Made by a program: the position numbers and the translations under genes
Assembly (NCBI RefSeq): GCF_001519055.1
Contig: NZ_KQ954303.1
Span: 1 to 64,000, forward strand
Direction of reading: 5' to 3'
Length of the DNA: 64,000 bases
DNA from: Novosphingobium sp. Fuku2-ISO-50
GTDB lineage: Bacteria; Pseudomonadota; Alphaproteobacteria; Sphingomonadales; Sphingomonadaceae
Notes under the pieces: generated by a model
Databases searched by the model: none
The model's input: only the letters and a program-made list of their open reading frames with translations
Told to the model about the DNA's origin: nothing
In this document: positions 51,211-59,746 of the stretch, one piece after another
Layout of the letters: every line of letters starts with the position of its first letter
Position numbering within the stretch: the first letter of the stretch is position 1

Positions 51211-51918
51211 TCAGCTTTTGGGCTGTTTCAGGATCGGATCGCCGAGCTTGAGCTGTTTGCCGTCGGTGATGATCACCCGGTCGCCAAGGCGGGCCTTGCC
51301 GAACAGCTTTTCGGCAAAGCCTTCGGGCACGCCGATGCAGCCGTTGGTGGCATAGCCGCGTTCGACTTTGCTGCCGTGGATCGAAACGCCGTCGTTGGTC
51401 AGGCGCAGCATCCACGGCATCGGCGCGTCATAGAGGTTGGACACGTGATGCGCGTCCTTTTGGGTGATGGGAAACACGCCGAGCGGCGTGGGTTTGTCGC
51501 CATAGCCTTTCAGGATCGCGGTCGCGCCGACTTCGTGCCCGTTTTCAAACACCGACAGCACGCGCGCGGTCAGATCGACCGTGATCACTAGCGGTCCGGG
51601 TTCGCCCTTGCTTTCGTCCCAGTAATATTGGCCAAACCGGATCGGGCCGGGGATCGACAGGATCGATCGCACCACGAACGGCCCGTCGGCGGCGGGGTGT
51701 GACGCTGGCGCGGCGTTGGGCGAGGGCGTGCTGCGCGTCTGTACCGGCGTGGTATGGTGGATCGGCACCGGATCGGCGCGGGTCAGGGCAATCCCGACAA
51801 TATCCTTCAGTACGTGGAACGCCAGCAACGCCGACAGGACGACGACCACCGTCCCGGCCGCAAGCAGCGGTATCCGGCGTTTCGTCCATTTGCGCCAGCC
51901 GGGCGGCAAGGCCCACAT
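51211..51918 (-). CDS. L,D-transpeptidase (YkuD domain)
   Basis: The 235-residue protein has one N-terminal membrane segment (about 17-38), a Pro/Ser-rich linker and a YkuD domain (about 105-230) with ILKGYGDKPTPLGVFPIT and the catalytic stretch SIHGSKVERGYATNGCIGVP (His and Cys present). Such enzymes make 3-3 cross-links in peptidoglycan or attach proteins to it. It is convergent with fliA. Confidence 0.88.
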   Translation of the reverse strand: MWALPPGWRKWTKRRIPLLAAGTVVVVLSALLAFHVLKDIVGIALTRADPVPIHHTTPVQTRSTPSPNAAPASHPAADGPFVVRSILSIPGPIRFGQYYWDESKGEPGPLVITVDLTARVLSVFENGHEVGATAILKGYGDKPTPLGVFPITQKDAHHVSNLYDAPMPWMLRLTNDGVSIHGSKVERGYATNGCIGVPEGFAEKLFGKARLGDRVIITDGKQLKLGDPILKQPKS

Positions 51919-51994
51919 TACAGATGTCCTTCCGGTTTGTCTGAGACGCCCGGCAATAGACGAAAACCCCGTGCAGAACGATTGCGCGCCATGG

Positions 51995-53272
51995 TTAATT
52001 CGGCGTTATCGCTGCGCCGGGCGCTGCGCCCCACCAGGTCAGCCGCCGCCAAACCATTTCAAACGGGCCCTGGGCATGGCGGGCCAGCCACCAGCGCGGC
52101 CAGGCCAGCATGGCGGCCCAGCCCAACGGGATGAACAACGGCACGAACCCGCGCGGCAACCACGCGCCGAGCCCCAGGCCCCAGCCCGAAAACAGCGCTG
52201 TCATCAGGATCGTCGTGCCAAGGTAGTTGGTAAAGGCGGTGCGCCCGGCGGCGGCCAGCAAAGTGCCGACCGGAGTTTGCGACAGTGCGGGCCAGAGCAG
52301 CATCAGCCCCGCGCCATAGCCCAGCGCCATGGCCAGATGCGGCAGCGCGGTCAGCGTCTGGATCACCGCAAACATCGCGCGCGGAGGAAAATCGTGCACA
52401 TCGATCCACCATGCCAGCGCGAGCGTCATCGCCCCGCCGACGCCGATGCCGATCCCCGCCGCCCAGCCCAGGGCGCGTCGGCTCCAGGCGCCGCGCCACA
52501 AACCGGCCCGGTGCAGCCCCATGCCCACCAGGATCAGCGGCAGCGTCTCGGTAAATGTCGAACCCAGCGTCTGAAACGGCAGCCAGGGCGCCGTCGTCAG
52601 CCGCAGCCGGATCGCGGCGACAAACGGCGCGATCAGGATCTGCCGGTCGGCGGCGAGCGAAGCGGCAATGCGCGCCATCATCGCACTCTCGTCGGCGCGA
52701 TCGGCCGCAACGCCATGCCCGGCCAGTACCGCCTGTTCGGCGCCGATGCCCATGACCGCGCCGATCGCATCGAGCCCGTGGCTGATCCCGAACAGCGCCA
52801 GCCCCATCCCGATCAGCAGCGCCGCCGGCATGCGGCACAGCAGCAATGCGGCAAGCCCGCACAGCGCATAAGGAAACAGGATGTCGCCCCACCACAGCAC
52901 GAGGTAATGCGCATAGCCGAACAGCGCCAGCCAGACGAGCCGCCGCGCCTGCATCCAGGGCCCCCGCAGCGTTGCACCTGCGCCTGCGCGACGGTCGGCG
53001 GCATCGATGAACAGCAGCATGCTCGCCCCGAACAACAGCGTGAACAGCGCGCGCATCTTGCCTTCGAACAGGACGAACGCGATCAGGAACCAGGCATCGC
53101 CGCCCGGTTCGACACGTGGCAAATGCGGGCTGAAACTGGCGAGCGTCGGGCCCCAGAACCCGGTCACGTTGATCGCCAGAATGCCGAGCAGCGCGACCCC
53201 GCGCACGAAATCGATCGCGGCGATCCGCGTGGCGGTATTCTCGACAGTCGGCGGCTTAACGATTGACGACAA
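51995..53272 (-). CDS. DUF418-domain membrane protein
   Basis: The 425-residue protein has about nine to ten membrane segments. The start (IAAIDFVRGVALLGILAINVTGFWGP) and the C-terminal part (TNYLGTTILMTALFSGWGLGLG) match DUF418/YeiB-like proteins. The family's function is unknown; transport or acyl transfer has been suggested for related families. The start overlaps the SPOR protein gene by 17 bp. Confidence 0.82.
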   Translation of the reverse strand: MSSIVKPPTVENTATRIAAIDFVRGVALLGILAINVTGFWGPTLASFSPHLPRVEPGGDAWFLIAFVLFEGKMRALFTLLFGASMLLFIDAADRRAGAGATLRGPWMQARRLVWLALFGYAHYLVLWWGDILFPYALCGLAALLLCRMPAALLIGMGLALFGISHGLDAIGAVMGIGAEQAVLAGHGVAADRADESAMMARIAASLAADRQILIAPFVAAIRLRLTTAPWLPFQTLGSTFTETLPLILVGMGLHRAGLWRGAWSRRALGWAAGIGIGVGGAMTLALAWWIDVHDFPPRAMFAVIQTLTALPHLAMALGYGAGLMLLWPALSQTPVGTLLAAAGRTAFTNYLGTTILMTALFSGWGLGLGAWLPRGFVPLFIPLGWAAMLAWPRWWLARHAQGPFEMVWRRLTWWGAAPGAAITPN

Positions 53273-54377
53273 GGCAGCTCACGCCCGCAGCTTTCAGCGC
53301 GGCACAGGCCGCCTTTGCCCCTGCTTCGGAATAGCCGCCGGCCTGAAGCCGGGCCACCCCGCTGCCCACGTCGATACGGGCATGACCGGCGATCTCGGGC
53401 CGGGTGCGGACTTTGGCCCAGAGCGCGTCGGCATGCTCCTTTTGCCCGAACGCGCCAAGCTGCACGCGCCAGTCGCCGCCGGTTTCGTGCGGAGCGGGCG
53501 GCGGGGGCGCGGTATGCGCCACGGCCACAGGGGGCTTTTGCGCCGGGGCGGCAGGACGGGGTGGCGGGGCAACTGGTCGGGCGGCAGGACGCGTCGGCAG
53601 CGTGACCGGGTTGGCATAGTCCGCCCCGGCGGTGGCGTGGGTGGGGGGGACATCGACGCGCTCGATCTGCGCAGATGGGGCAGATGGGGCAGGCGGAACA
53701 GGCGTTGCCGGTTTGGCCATGGCAGCGACCGGCGTGCCGCCGAGGTCGGCGGCGCCCATTTCGCTGGCGCGGTTGGCGGCGGCCTTGCGGTCAAGCTCTT
53801 GCGCCAGCGCGACGCCTTGCTGGCGCTGTTCGAGCGGAATGCCTTCGTTCATCGCGGCAAGGCTGGATTGCGCCTGTTGCAGCCCGGTGTCGGCGGCTCT
53901 GGTCATCAGTGCATAGGCGCGCACCGGATCCTTGGGCGCATAGTCGCCGTTATAGGCGGCAATCGCCAGGATATACATCGCGCGCGGCTCGCCCCGGTCG
54001 GCTGCGGCGTTCAGCCAGGGCATCGCCTCGGCCTGACGATTGGTCTGAAACAACAGGATGCCATAGTTGTCTGCGGCGCGCAGATGTCCTTTTTGCGCCG
54101 CGCGGTGATAGTAATCCTCCGCCCTGGCGACATCCTTTGGCACGCCCCGGCCCAGTTTGTAGGCCTGGCCCATGTTGAACATCGCATCGGCATCGCCCTT
54201 GGCGGCGGGGCCCTGCCACTGCGCGACGGCGGCGTCGTAATCGCCCCGGCCCCACGCTTCGACGCCGTCCTTCACGTCGGCGTGCGCGGGCAGAATTCCG
54301 ACGGCAACCATCGCCAGGCCCCCGGCGAGCATGCCTGCCCATCGCCTGTGCGCTTGCCCAACGCCGCTGTGCCCCAT
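53256..54377 (-). CDS. Sel1-repeat and SPOR-domain exported protein
   Basis: The 373-residue protein has a signal peptide (about 15-33, ending in LPAHA), Sel1/TPR-like repeats (about 40-175, with ADAMFNMGQAYKLGRGVPKDVARAEDYYHRAAQ), a Pro/Ala-rich linker and a C-terminal SPOR domain (about 295-372, GGDWRVQLGAFGQKEHADALW). SPOR domains bind denuded glycan at division sites. An internal Met at residue 16 (base 54332) is a possible start. Divergent from the ParA gene. Confidence 0.83.
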   Translation of the reverse strand: MGHSGVGQAHRRWAGMLAGGLAMVAVGILPAHADVKDGVEAWGRGDYDAAVAQWQGPAAKGDADAMFNMGQAYKLGRGVPKDVARAEDYYHRAAQKGHLRAADNYGILLFQTNRQAEAMPWLNAAADRGEPRAMYILAIAAYNGDYAPKDPVRAYALMTRAADTGLQQAQSSLAAMNEGIPLEQRQQGVALAQELDRKAAANRASEMGAADLGGTPVAAMAKPATPVPPAPSAPSAQIERVDVPPTHATAGADYANPVTLPTRPAARPVAPPPRPAAPAQKPPVAVAHTAPPPPAPHETGGDWRVQLGAFGQKEHADALWAKVRTRPEIAGHARIDVGSGVARLQAGGYSEAGAKAACAALKAAGVSCLVVNR

Positions 54378-54653
54378 CGCCTGTCTGCCTCTTGCTCGTT
54401 CTGCGGATCGTGATCCGGGTGGTAAACGAATCCGTTACCCTCGTCATCGGGCTTGTGGCCACATCCGATCGCGTGCCCCGTCCGAAACTGATGCACAAAA
54501 AGCGCTGCGAAGGGGCAGGCGCATCGAAAATGCGGCCAATTTGCCTGCAATGGCACGATTCGGGCCCCGATCCGGCCGTTCGTTAACCAAAATTTGAGGG
54601 AGATCTGGAATCGTTCTTATCACGGCCGAAACAGATTATGACGGGGAACTGCG

Positions 54654-55379
54654 TTGCGCATACTGGCACTGGCATCGCAAAAGGGGGGGTCCGGCAAGAC
54701 GACCTTGTCGGGGCATCTCGCTGTCCAGGCGCAGCGCGCGGGCGCGGGCCCGGTCGTGCTGGTCGACATCGATCCGCAAGGCTCGCTGACCGAATGGTGG
54801 AATGAGCGCGAGGCGGAATATCCCGCGCTCGCCCAGACCAGCGTTGCGCGGCTGGCCACCGATCTTGCCTTGCTGCGTCAGCAGGGTTTCAAGCTGGCGG
54901 TGGTCGATACGCCGCCTGCGATCACGCTGGCGATCCAGTCGGTGATCCAGGTTTCCGAACTGGTCGTCGTGCCGACCCGGCCCAGCCCGCATGACTTGCG
55001 CGCGGTGGGGGCGACCGTCGAACTGTGCGAACGCGCGGGAAAGCCGCTGATCTTTGTCGTCAACGCGGCGACGCCCAATGCCCGGATCACCTCTGAGGCC
55101 GCCGTCGCGCTGAGCCAGCACGGCACTGTCGCGCCGGTGATCCTGCACCATCGCACCGATTTTGCCGCCTCGATGATCGACGGGCGCACGGTGATGGAAG
55201 TCGATCCGACCGGCAAGTCGGCCCGCGAAGTCGGCGCGCTGTGGACTTATGTGTCCGAACGGCTCGAAAAGAATTTCCGGCGCACGGTGTTTGCCGTGCC
55301 CCATGCCCAGGCAACGGCCCCCGGCGTGCTGTCGCGCCCGGCGGGCAGCGGCTTTGGCCGCCGCGTGATCGGATCGTGA
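54654..55379 (+). CDS. ParA/MinD-family ATPase
   Basis: The 241-residue protein starts at TTG (RILALASQKGGSGKTTLSGHL), with the deviant Walker A KGGSGKTT, VDIDPQGSLTEWW and VVDTPPAITLAIQSVI. No in-frame ATG is available nearby; GGGGAA precedes the TTG. No parB or parS is visible. It is followed by a small RHH-like gene and a TPR/SPOR gene, so it may position an envelope or other structure and not the chromosome. The gap 54378-54653 holds its promoter; I see no other feature there. Confidence 0.85.
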   Translation: MRILALASQKGGSGKTTLSGHLAVQAQRAGAGPVVLVDIDPQGSLTEWWNEREAEYPALAQTSVARLATDLALLRQQGFKLAVVDTPPAITLAIQSVIQVSELVVVPTRPSPHDLRAVGATVELCERAGKPLIFVVNAATPNARITSEAAVALSQHGTVAPVILHHRTDFAASMIDGRTVMEVDPTGKSAREVGALWTYVSERLEKNFRRTVFAVPHAQATAPGVLSRPAGSGFGRRVIGS

Positions 55380-55386
55380 GGCGCCG

Positions 55387-55857
55387 ATGAGCCGTGACGG
55401 GACAAGGTCGTGCGATGGAACGAGGCCGATGGCCTCGCTCAACGCGGGCCTGCTTGGCCGCCGGGCTGCGGCGCGGCGTGTGCCGCTGTCGTTCGGCCCG
55501 ATTGAGGAGGCCGCGTTGGTCGAGGCTCCGGTCGAAGCTGCCACCGGCGAATTGCCCGAAGTGATGCAACAGGTCATGCGGCTGGCTCAGGCGCTGGGCG
55601 TCGACATGGCGCCGTCGCCGGCAGAGCCGCAGCCGGTCGATGATGGCGAAATCGTGCGCCGCCGCGTGGCCTTCACGCTGCGGCTCGATACCGAACGCCA
55701 TGGCCAGTTGCGCCAGATTGCCCTCGCGCAAGGGCGCAGCGCGCAACAGGTGCTGGTCGAAGCCCTTGACCGTTATCGCGCCACGACTCTTTTGAAGCCG
55801 ATCTCTTCCGCGACGCCGTCGTCGCAATGCCTTCTTCCGACCGGAAACCAGCCATGA
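55387..55857 (+). CDS. Small protein with a ribbon-helix-helix-like C-terminus
   Basis: The 156-residue protein has a variable N-terminal half and a C-terminal segment RRRVAFTLRLDTERHGQLRQIALAQGRSAQQVLVEALDRY (about 88-128) that looks like a ribbon-helix-helix DNA-binding fold. It lies 7 bp after the ParA gene and overlaps the next gene by four bases. RHH proteins often partner ParA ATPases; I infer that here. Confidence 0.68.
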   Translation: MSRDGTRSCDGTRPMASLNAGLLGRRAAARRVPLSFGPIEEAALVEAPVEAATGELPEVMQQVMRLAQALGVDMAPSPAEPQPVDDGEIVRRRVAFTLRLDTERHGQLRQIALAQGRSAQQVLVEALDRYRATTLLKPISSATPSSQCLLPTGNQP

Positions 55858-57392
55858 CCGACTGCACCAATCGCTTTACGCCTTCGCAGGGTGATACCGG
55901 GGCCCCGGTTGCTGCCAGGCCCCGCTTCGCGCGATTTGCCCTGCTGGCGACCGGCGCTGCTGCGGCAGCTCTTGTCGGCGGGTGTTCCAATCACGCGCCG
56001 CGCCCCGACAAGATGGCGCAGCAGGCGCGCGACGCGATGGGCAAGGGGGATGCTCCGCGCGCGGTCGCGCTGGCCGAACAGGCGGTACAGGGCGATGGCC
56101 GCAATGCCTCGCTGCGCCTCTTGCTCGGCAATGCCTATTTGCGGTCGGGTCGCTTCGAATCCGCACGGATGGCCTATTCCGACGCGATCGACCTCGGCGA
56201 TGACAGCAGCCGCGCCGCGCTTGGGCTGGTGCTGGCCGACCTTGCGCTGGGTCGCAATGGTTCGGCGCTCGACACGCTCAACACGTATGGCGATGTCCTG
56301 CCGGTCGCCGATCTCGGTTTGGCGCTGACCATGGCCGGGCAGAACCAGCGTGGCATTACCGTGCTGAGCAATGCCATCCGTCAGGGGCAGAATATCCCCA
56401 AAGTGCGCCAGAATCTGGCTTATGCCTATGCGCTGTCGGGCATGTGGAACGAGGCGCGGATCATGGTTGGGCAGGATCTGCCCGCCGATCAGGTCGATGC
56501 CCGGCTTCAGGCCTGGGCGGCCATGGCCCGGCCCGAGGAAAGCCGCCGCCGCGTCGCCAGCCTGATCGGTTCGCCGCTGGTCGGCGACAGCGGTCAGCCC
56601 GAAGCGCTGGCGCTCGCGCATTTCCCGGGCCCTCAATCCGCGCAGGCCCAGGCGGCGCAGGCCCAGGCGGCACAGGTCCAGGCGACACAGGCTCCAGCGC
56701 CACAAGTAACGCCTGCGGCGCCCGCGCCCGTTCAGGCCGCAGCGACCGAACTGCCTCCGGTGCAGGCGCAGACCGAATCGGGTGCGCTCGCGCGGATCGA
56801 TCTGCCTGCTTCGCGCCCCGCCGCCGCGCTGCCGGATTCTGTTCCTGCGCCGGCGCCGGTCGCCTATCGCGCGATCCACACCCCGGCTCCGGTCCGGGCG
56901 TCAGCCATCGTTGCGCCGATCCGGCCCTCGCCGATCAGGCCTTCGCTGATCAGGCCTTCGCTGATCAGGGCCGTGGCGCTGGCGACCCCGGCCCACGGGC
57001 TCGGTACGCATCTCGTACAGCTTGGCGCGTTCAACAGCGAGGAATCGGCGAATCGCGCCTGGCACCATTTCGTGGCGCGCAATCCGCGTCTGGCCGGTCA
57101 TCCCGACCTGATTACGAAGGTCAATGTGCATGGCCGCGACTTCTGGCGCGTGCAGGCGGCGGGCTTTGCCGGGCAGGCCTCGGCTTCGTCGGTATGCGGC
57201 GCGTTGCGCGCGCATGGCGGCGCCTGCCTCGTCATGGCGGTCAACGCCGCTGCGCATGTCAACGGCGTGCAGACCGCTGCCGCGCATCCGGTCGCCAAGC
57301 CGGTGATCAAGCCGCAGCCTTCGCCGATCCGTCCCGCCGCCGCGCACCCGCTGCCGACGCGGCCGGGCAAGACCAATCCCGCCCGGCGCTGA
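55854..57392 (+). CDS. TPR and SPOR-domain lipoprotein
   Basis: The 512-residue protein has a signal peptide ending in the lipobox ALVGGC (Cys at about residue 44), TPR repeats (about 50-235), an Ala/Gln/Pro-rich region with short repeats (AQAAQ, and the IRPS repeats encoded at about 56919-56968), and a C-terminal SPOR domain (about 380-465, THLVQLGAFNSEESANRAW). I chose the ATG at 55854, which overlaps the previous stop. It is related in layout to the protein at 53256. Confidence 0.83.
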   Translation: MTDCTNRFTPSQGDTGAPVAARPRFARFALLATGAAAAALVGGCSNHAPRPDKMAQQARDAMGKGDAPRAVALAEQAVQGDGRNASLRLLLGNAYLRSGRFESARMAYSDAIDLGDDSSRAALGLVLADLALGRNGSALDTLNTYGDVLPVADLGLALTMAGQNQRGITVLSNAIRQGQNIPKVRQNLAYAYALSGMWNEARIMVGQDLPADQVDARLQAWAAMARPEESRRRVASLIGSPLVGDSGQPEALALAHFPGPQSAQAQAAQAQAAQVQATQAPAPQVTPAAPAPVQAAATELPPVQAQTESGALARIDLPASRPAAALPDSVPAPAPVAYRAIHTPAPVRASAIVAPIRPSPIRPSLIRPSLIRAVALATPAHGLGTHLVQLGAFNSEESANRAWHHFVARNPRLAGHPDLITKVNVHGRDFWRVQAAGFAGQASASSVCGALRAHGGACLVMAVNAAAHVNGVQTAAAHPVAKPVIKPQPSPIRPAAAHPLPTRPGKTNPARR

Positions 57393-57401
57393 GCTTCGCT
57401 C

Positions 57402-58631
57402 TCAATCGATCCGCGTGCCACCCTTGAACAAGGCGGTCACGCGGCCTTGCACCGGACGCCGATCGAACGGCGTGTTGCCGGCGCTTGCGGCCATCTTTTC
57501 CGATGATACCACCCAGGGGCGTTCGGCATCGACGATCGCAATGTCCGCCTCTGCGCCCACGCGCAGCACCCCGGCATCGACGCCCAGCAGGCGCGCAGGC
57601 GCCCCGGCAAGCAAGTCGAACGCGCGCGCCAGATCGATCCGCCCGTCGCGCACCAGCGTCAGAGTCAACGGCAACAGCGTTTCGGCGCCCGCCATGCCCG
57701 GTTCGGCATCGACAAAGGGCAGCCGTTTGTCCTCCGGCCCGCGCGGGTCATGGCCCGACGCGATCACGTCGATCGTGCCGTCGGCAATCGCATCGACCAC
57801 GGCAAGGCGGTCGGCATCCTGCCGCAGCGGCGGCGACATCCGGCTGAATGTGCGGAAATCGGCCAGTTCCAGATCCGACAGCATGAAATGCGCGGGCGTC
57901 ACCCCGGCGGTCACGCGGATTCCGCGCACTTTGGCCGCGCGCACCAGATCGAGCGCGCGCGCGGTCGTCACCTGGCGGAAATGGACATGCGCGCCGGTCA
58001 GCTCGGCCAGCGCGATGTCGCGCGCCACGGCCAGCGCTTCGGCTTCGGCAGGCGCGCTTGGCAGGCCAAGCCGGGTTGCCATTTCCCCGGCGGTGGCGAC
58101 CGCCGGGCCGATCACGCCTTCATCTTCGGCATGGGTCACCACCATCAGCCCGAGCATCGCGCAATAGGACAAGAGGCGCAGCATGACTCCCGAATCGCCG
58201 ATCCAGTGGCGCCCGGTGGCCACGGCCAGCGCGCCCGCCTCGCGCATCAGCGCCAGTTCGGCCATTTCGCGGCCTTCGAGCCCGCGCGTCGCGGCGGCGA
58301 GCGGGTGAACCCACATGTCCGGCTTGCCCGATTGCGCGGCAAAGCGGATGCGCGCGGGGTGATCGAGCGGCGGCGCCTGATCGGGCATCAGCGCCGCGCG
58401 GGTAATCCCGCCGAAATGAAACGCCGGTTTGTCGACTGCAAACACGCCAAGATCGACCAGACCCGGCGTGACCAGCTTGCCCGCGGCATCGATGATTGCG
58501 TCATCGGGCTCGGGGGCAATGTCGCCCAGCGCGACGATGTGCCCATCGACAAGGCGGATCGCGCCGGGGCGGGGCTCGCCCTCGGCCAGCACCAGCCGAC
58601 CGCCGATGATCGTGATGGGGCGGGGGATCAT
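57402..58631 (-). CDS. Dihydroorotase-like protein lacking metal ligands (PyrC-like)
   Basis: The 409-residue protein is a dihydroorotase-type amidohydrolase, but the usual metal-binding DxHxH after PGLVD is replaced by LGVFAV. Later family phrases remain (VTHAEDEGVIG, VTAGVTPAHFMLSD, IASGHDPRGPEDK). Inactive dihydroorotase homologues encoded next to pyrB form a structural part of some aspartate transcarbamoylases. It overlaps pyrB by four bases, which fits that role. Confidence 0.88.
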   Translation of the reverse strand: MIPRPITIIGGRLVLAEGEPRPGAIRLVDGHIVALGDIAPEPDDAIIDAAGKLVTPGLVDLGVFAVDKPAFHFGGITRAALMPDQAPPLDHPARIRFAAQSGKPDMWVHPLAAATRGLEGREMAELALMREAGALAVATGRHWIGDSGVMLRLLSYCAMLGLMVVTHAEDEGVIGPAVATAGEMATRLGLPSAPAEAEALAVARDIALAELTGAHVHFRQVTTARALDLVRAAKVRGIRVTAGVTPAHFMLSDLELADFRTFSRMSPPLRQDADRLAVVDAIADGTIDVIASGHDPRGPEDKRLPFVDAEPGMAGAETLLPLTLTLVRDGRIDLARAFDLLAGAPARLLGVDAGVLRVGAEADIAIVDAERPWVVSSEKMAASAGNTPFDRRPVQGRVTALFKGGTRID

Positions 58632-59662
58632 GCTGCGCCTCCCGCCGTCCGGGCCCAGCCGGGCACACCGCGCGCGCGGCGGGTCAGCACGTCGAGACAG
58701 GCCATGCGGATCGCCACGCCGCTTTCGACCTGACTGGTGATCAGGCTGCGGGTGGGATGGTCGGCGACCTGGCTGTCGATTTCGATCCCCCGGTTCATCG
58801 GGCCGGGGTGCATGACCAGCGCATCGGGCTCGGCGCGGGCAAAGCGGTCGAGCGTCAGGCCATAGAGATGGCGATATTCGCGCGGGGAGGGGATGAACTG
58901 GCCCTGCATGCGCTCTTGCTGCAGCCGCAGCATCATGATGATATTGGCCCCTTTCAGCGCGGCGTCGAAATCGTGAAACACTGTCACGCCCATCGCCTCG
59001 ATTTCGGCAGGCAGCAGCGCAGGCGGCGCGCAGACGCGGACATCGGCACCCAGCGCGGTCAGCGACAGGATATTCGATCGCGCCACCCGGCTGTGCAGAA
59101 TGTCGCCGCAGATCGTGACTTTCAGCCCGCACAGATCGCTGCCACGCGGCAGATGCAGCGCATGGCGGATGGTCAGCGCGTCGAGCAGCGCCTGCGTCGG
59201 GTGTTCATGCTGACCGTCGCCGGCATTGAGCACCGGGCAATCGACTTTGCCCGCGATCAGCCGGACTGCGCCCGAGCTGGCATGGCGGATGACGATCGCA
59301 TCGGCGCGCATGGCGTTGAGCGTGATCGCCGTGTCGATCAGCGTTTCGCCCTTTTTCACACTCGACGTCGCGGCGTGCATGTTGACGACATCGGCGCCGA
59401 GCCGCTTGCCCGCGATTTCGAACGACAGCAGCGTGCGCGTCGAATTTTCGAAAAAGGCGTTGATGATGGTCAGGCCCGATAGCAGCCCGGCGCGCTTTTG
59501 CGGCTGGCGATTGAGCTCTACCCATTGCTCGGCTTCGTCGAGCAGATAGAGGATCTCGTGCCGCTCCAGCCGACCGATTCCGGTCAGGTCGCGGTGGGGA
59601 AAGGCGAGCCCGCCTTCGGGATAGGCGCCTGTGCGCGGTGTGTTGGGGTTCGATGGTTGCAT
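58628..59662 (-). CDS. pyrB: Aspartate carbamoyltransferase catalytic chain
   Basis: The 344-residue protein carries the carbamoyl-phosphate site FENSTRTLLSFE, NAGDGQHEHPTQALLDALTI, and the aspartate-binding region with MHPGPMNRGIEI. It makes carbamoyl-aspartate in pyrimidine synthesis. I chose the ATG at 59662 because the longer frame upstream lacks homology. No pyrI is present; the adjacent inactive dihydroorotase likely serves as partner. Confidence 0.95.
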   Translation of the reverse strand: MQPSNPNTPRTGAYPEGGLAFPHRDLTGIGRLERHEILYLLDEAEQWVELNRQPQKRAGLLSGLTIINAFFENSTRTLLSFEIAGKRLGADVVNMHAATSSVKKGETLIDTAITLNAMRADAIVIRHASSGAVRLIAGKVDCPVLNAGDGQHEHPTQALLDALTIRHALHLPRGSDLCGLKVTICGDILHSRVARSNILSLTALGADVRVCAPPALLPAEIEAMGVTVFHDFDAALKGANIIMMLRLQQERMQGQFIPSPREYRHLYGLTLDRFARAEPDALVMHPGPMNRGIEIDSQVADHPTRSLITSQVESGVAIRMACLDVLTRRARGVPGWARTAGGAA

Positions 59663-59746
59663 CGAAGACCATCCCCTAGGCAGACATGCCCCTTCTGCCA
59701 AGTCTTTCGGCTGGCGCTATCGGGCAATGGGCCATAGATATCCCCC

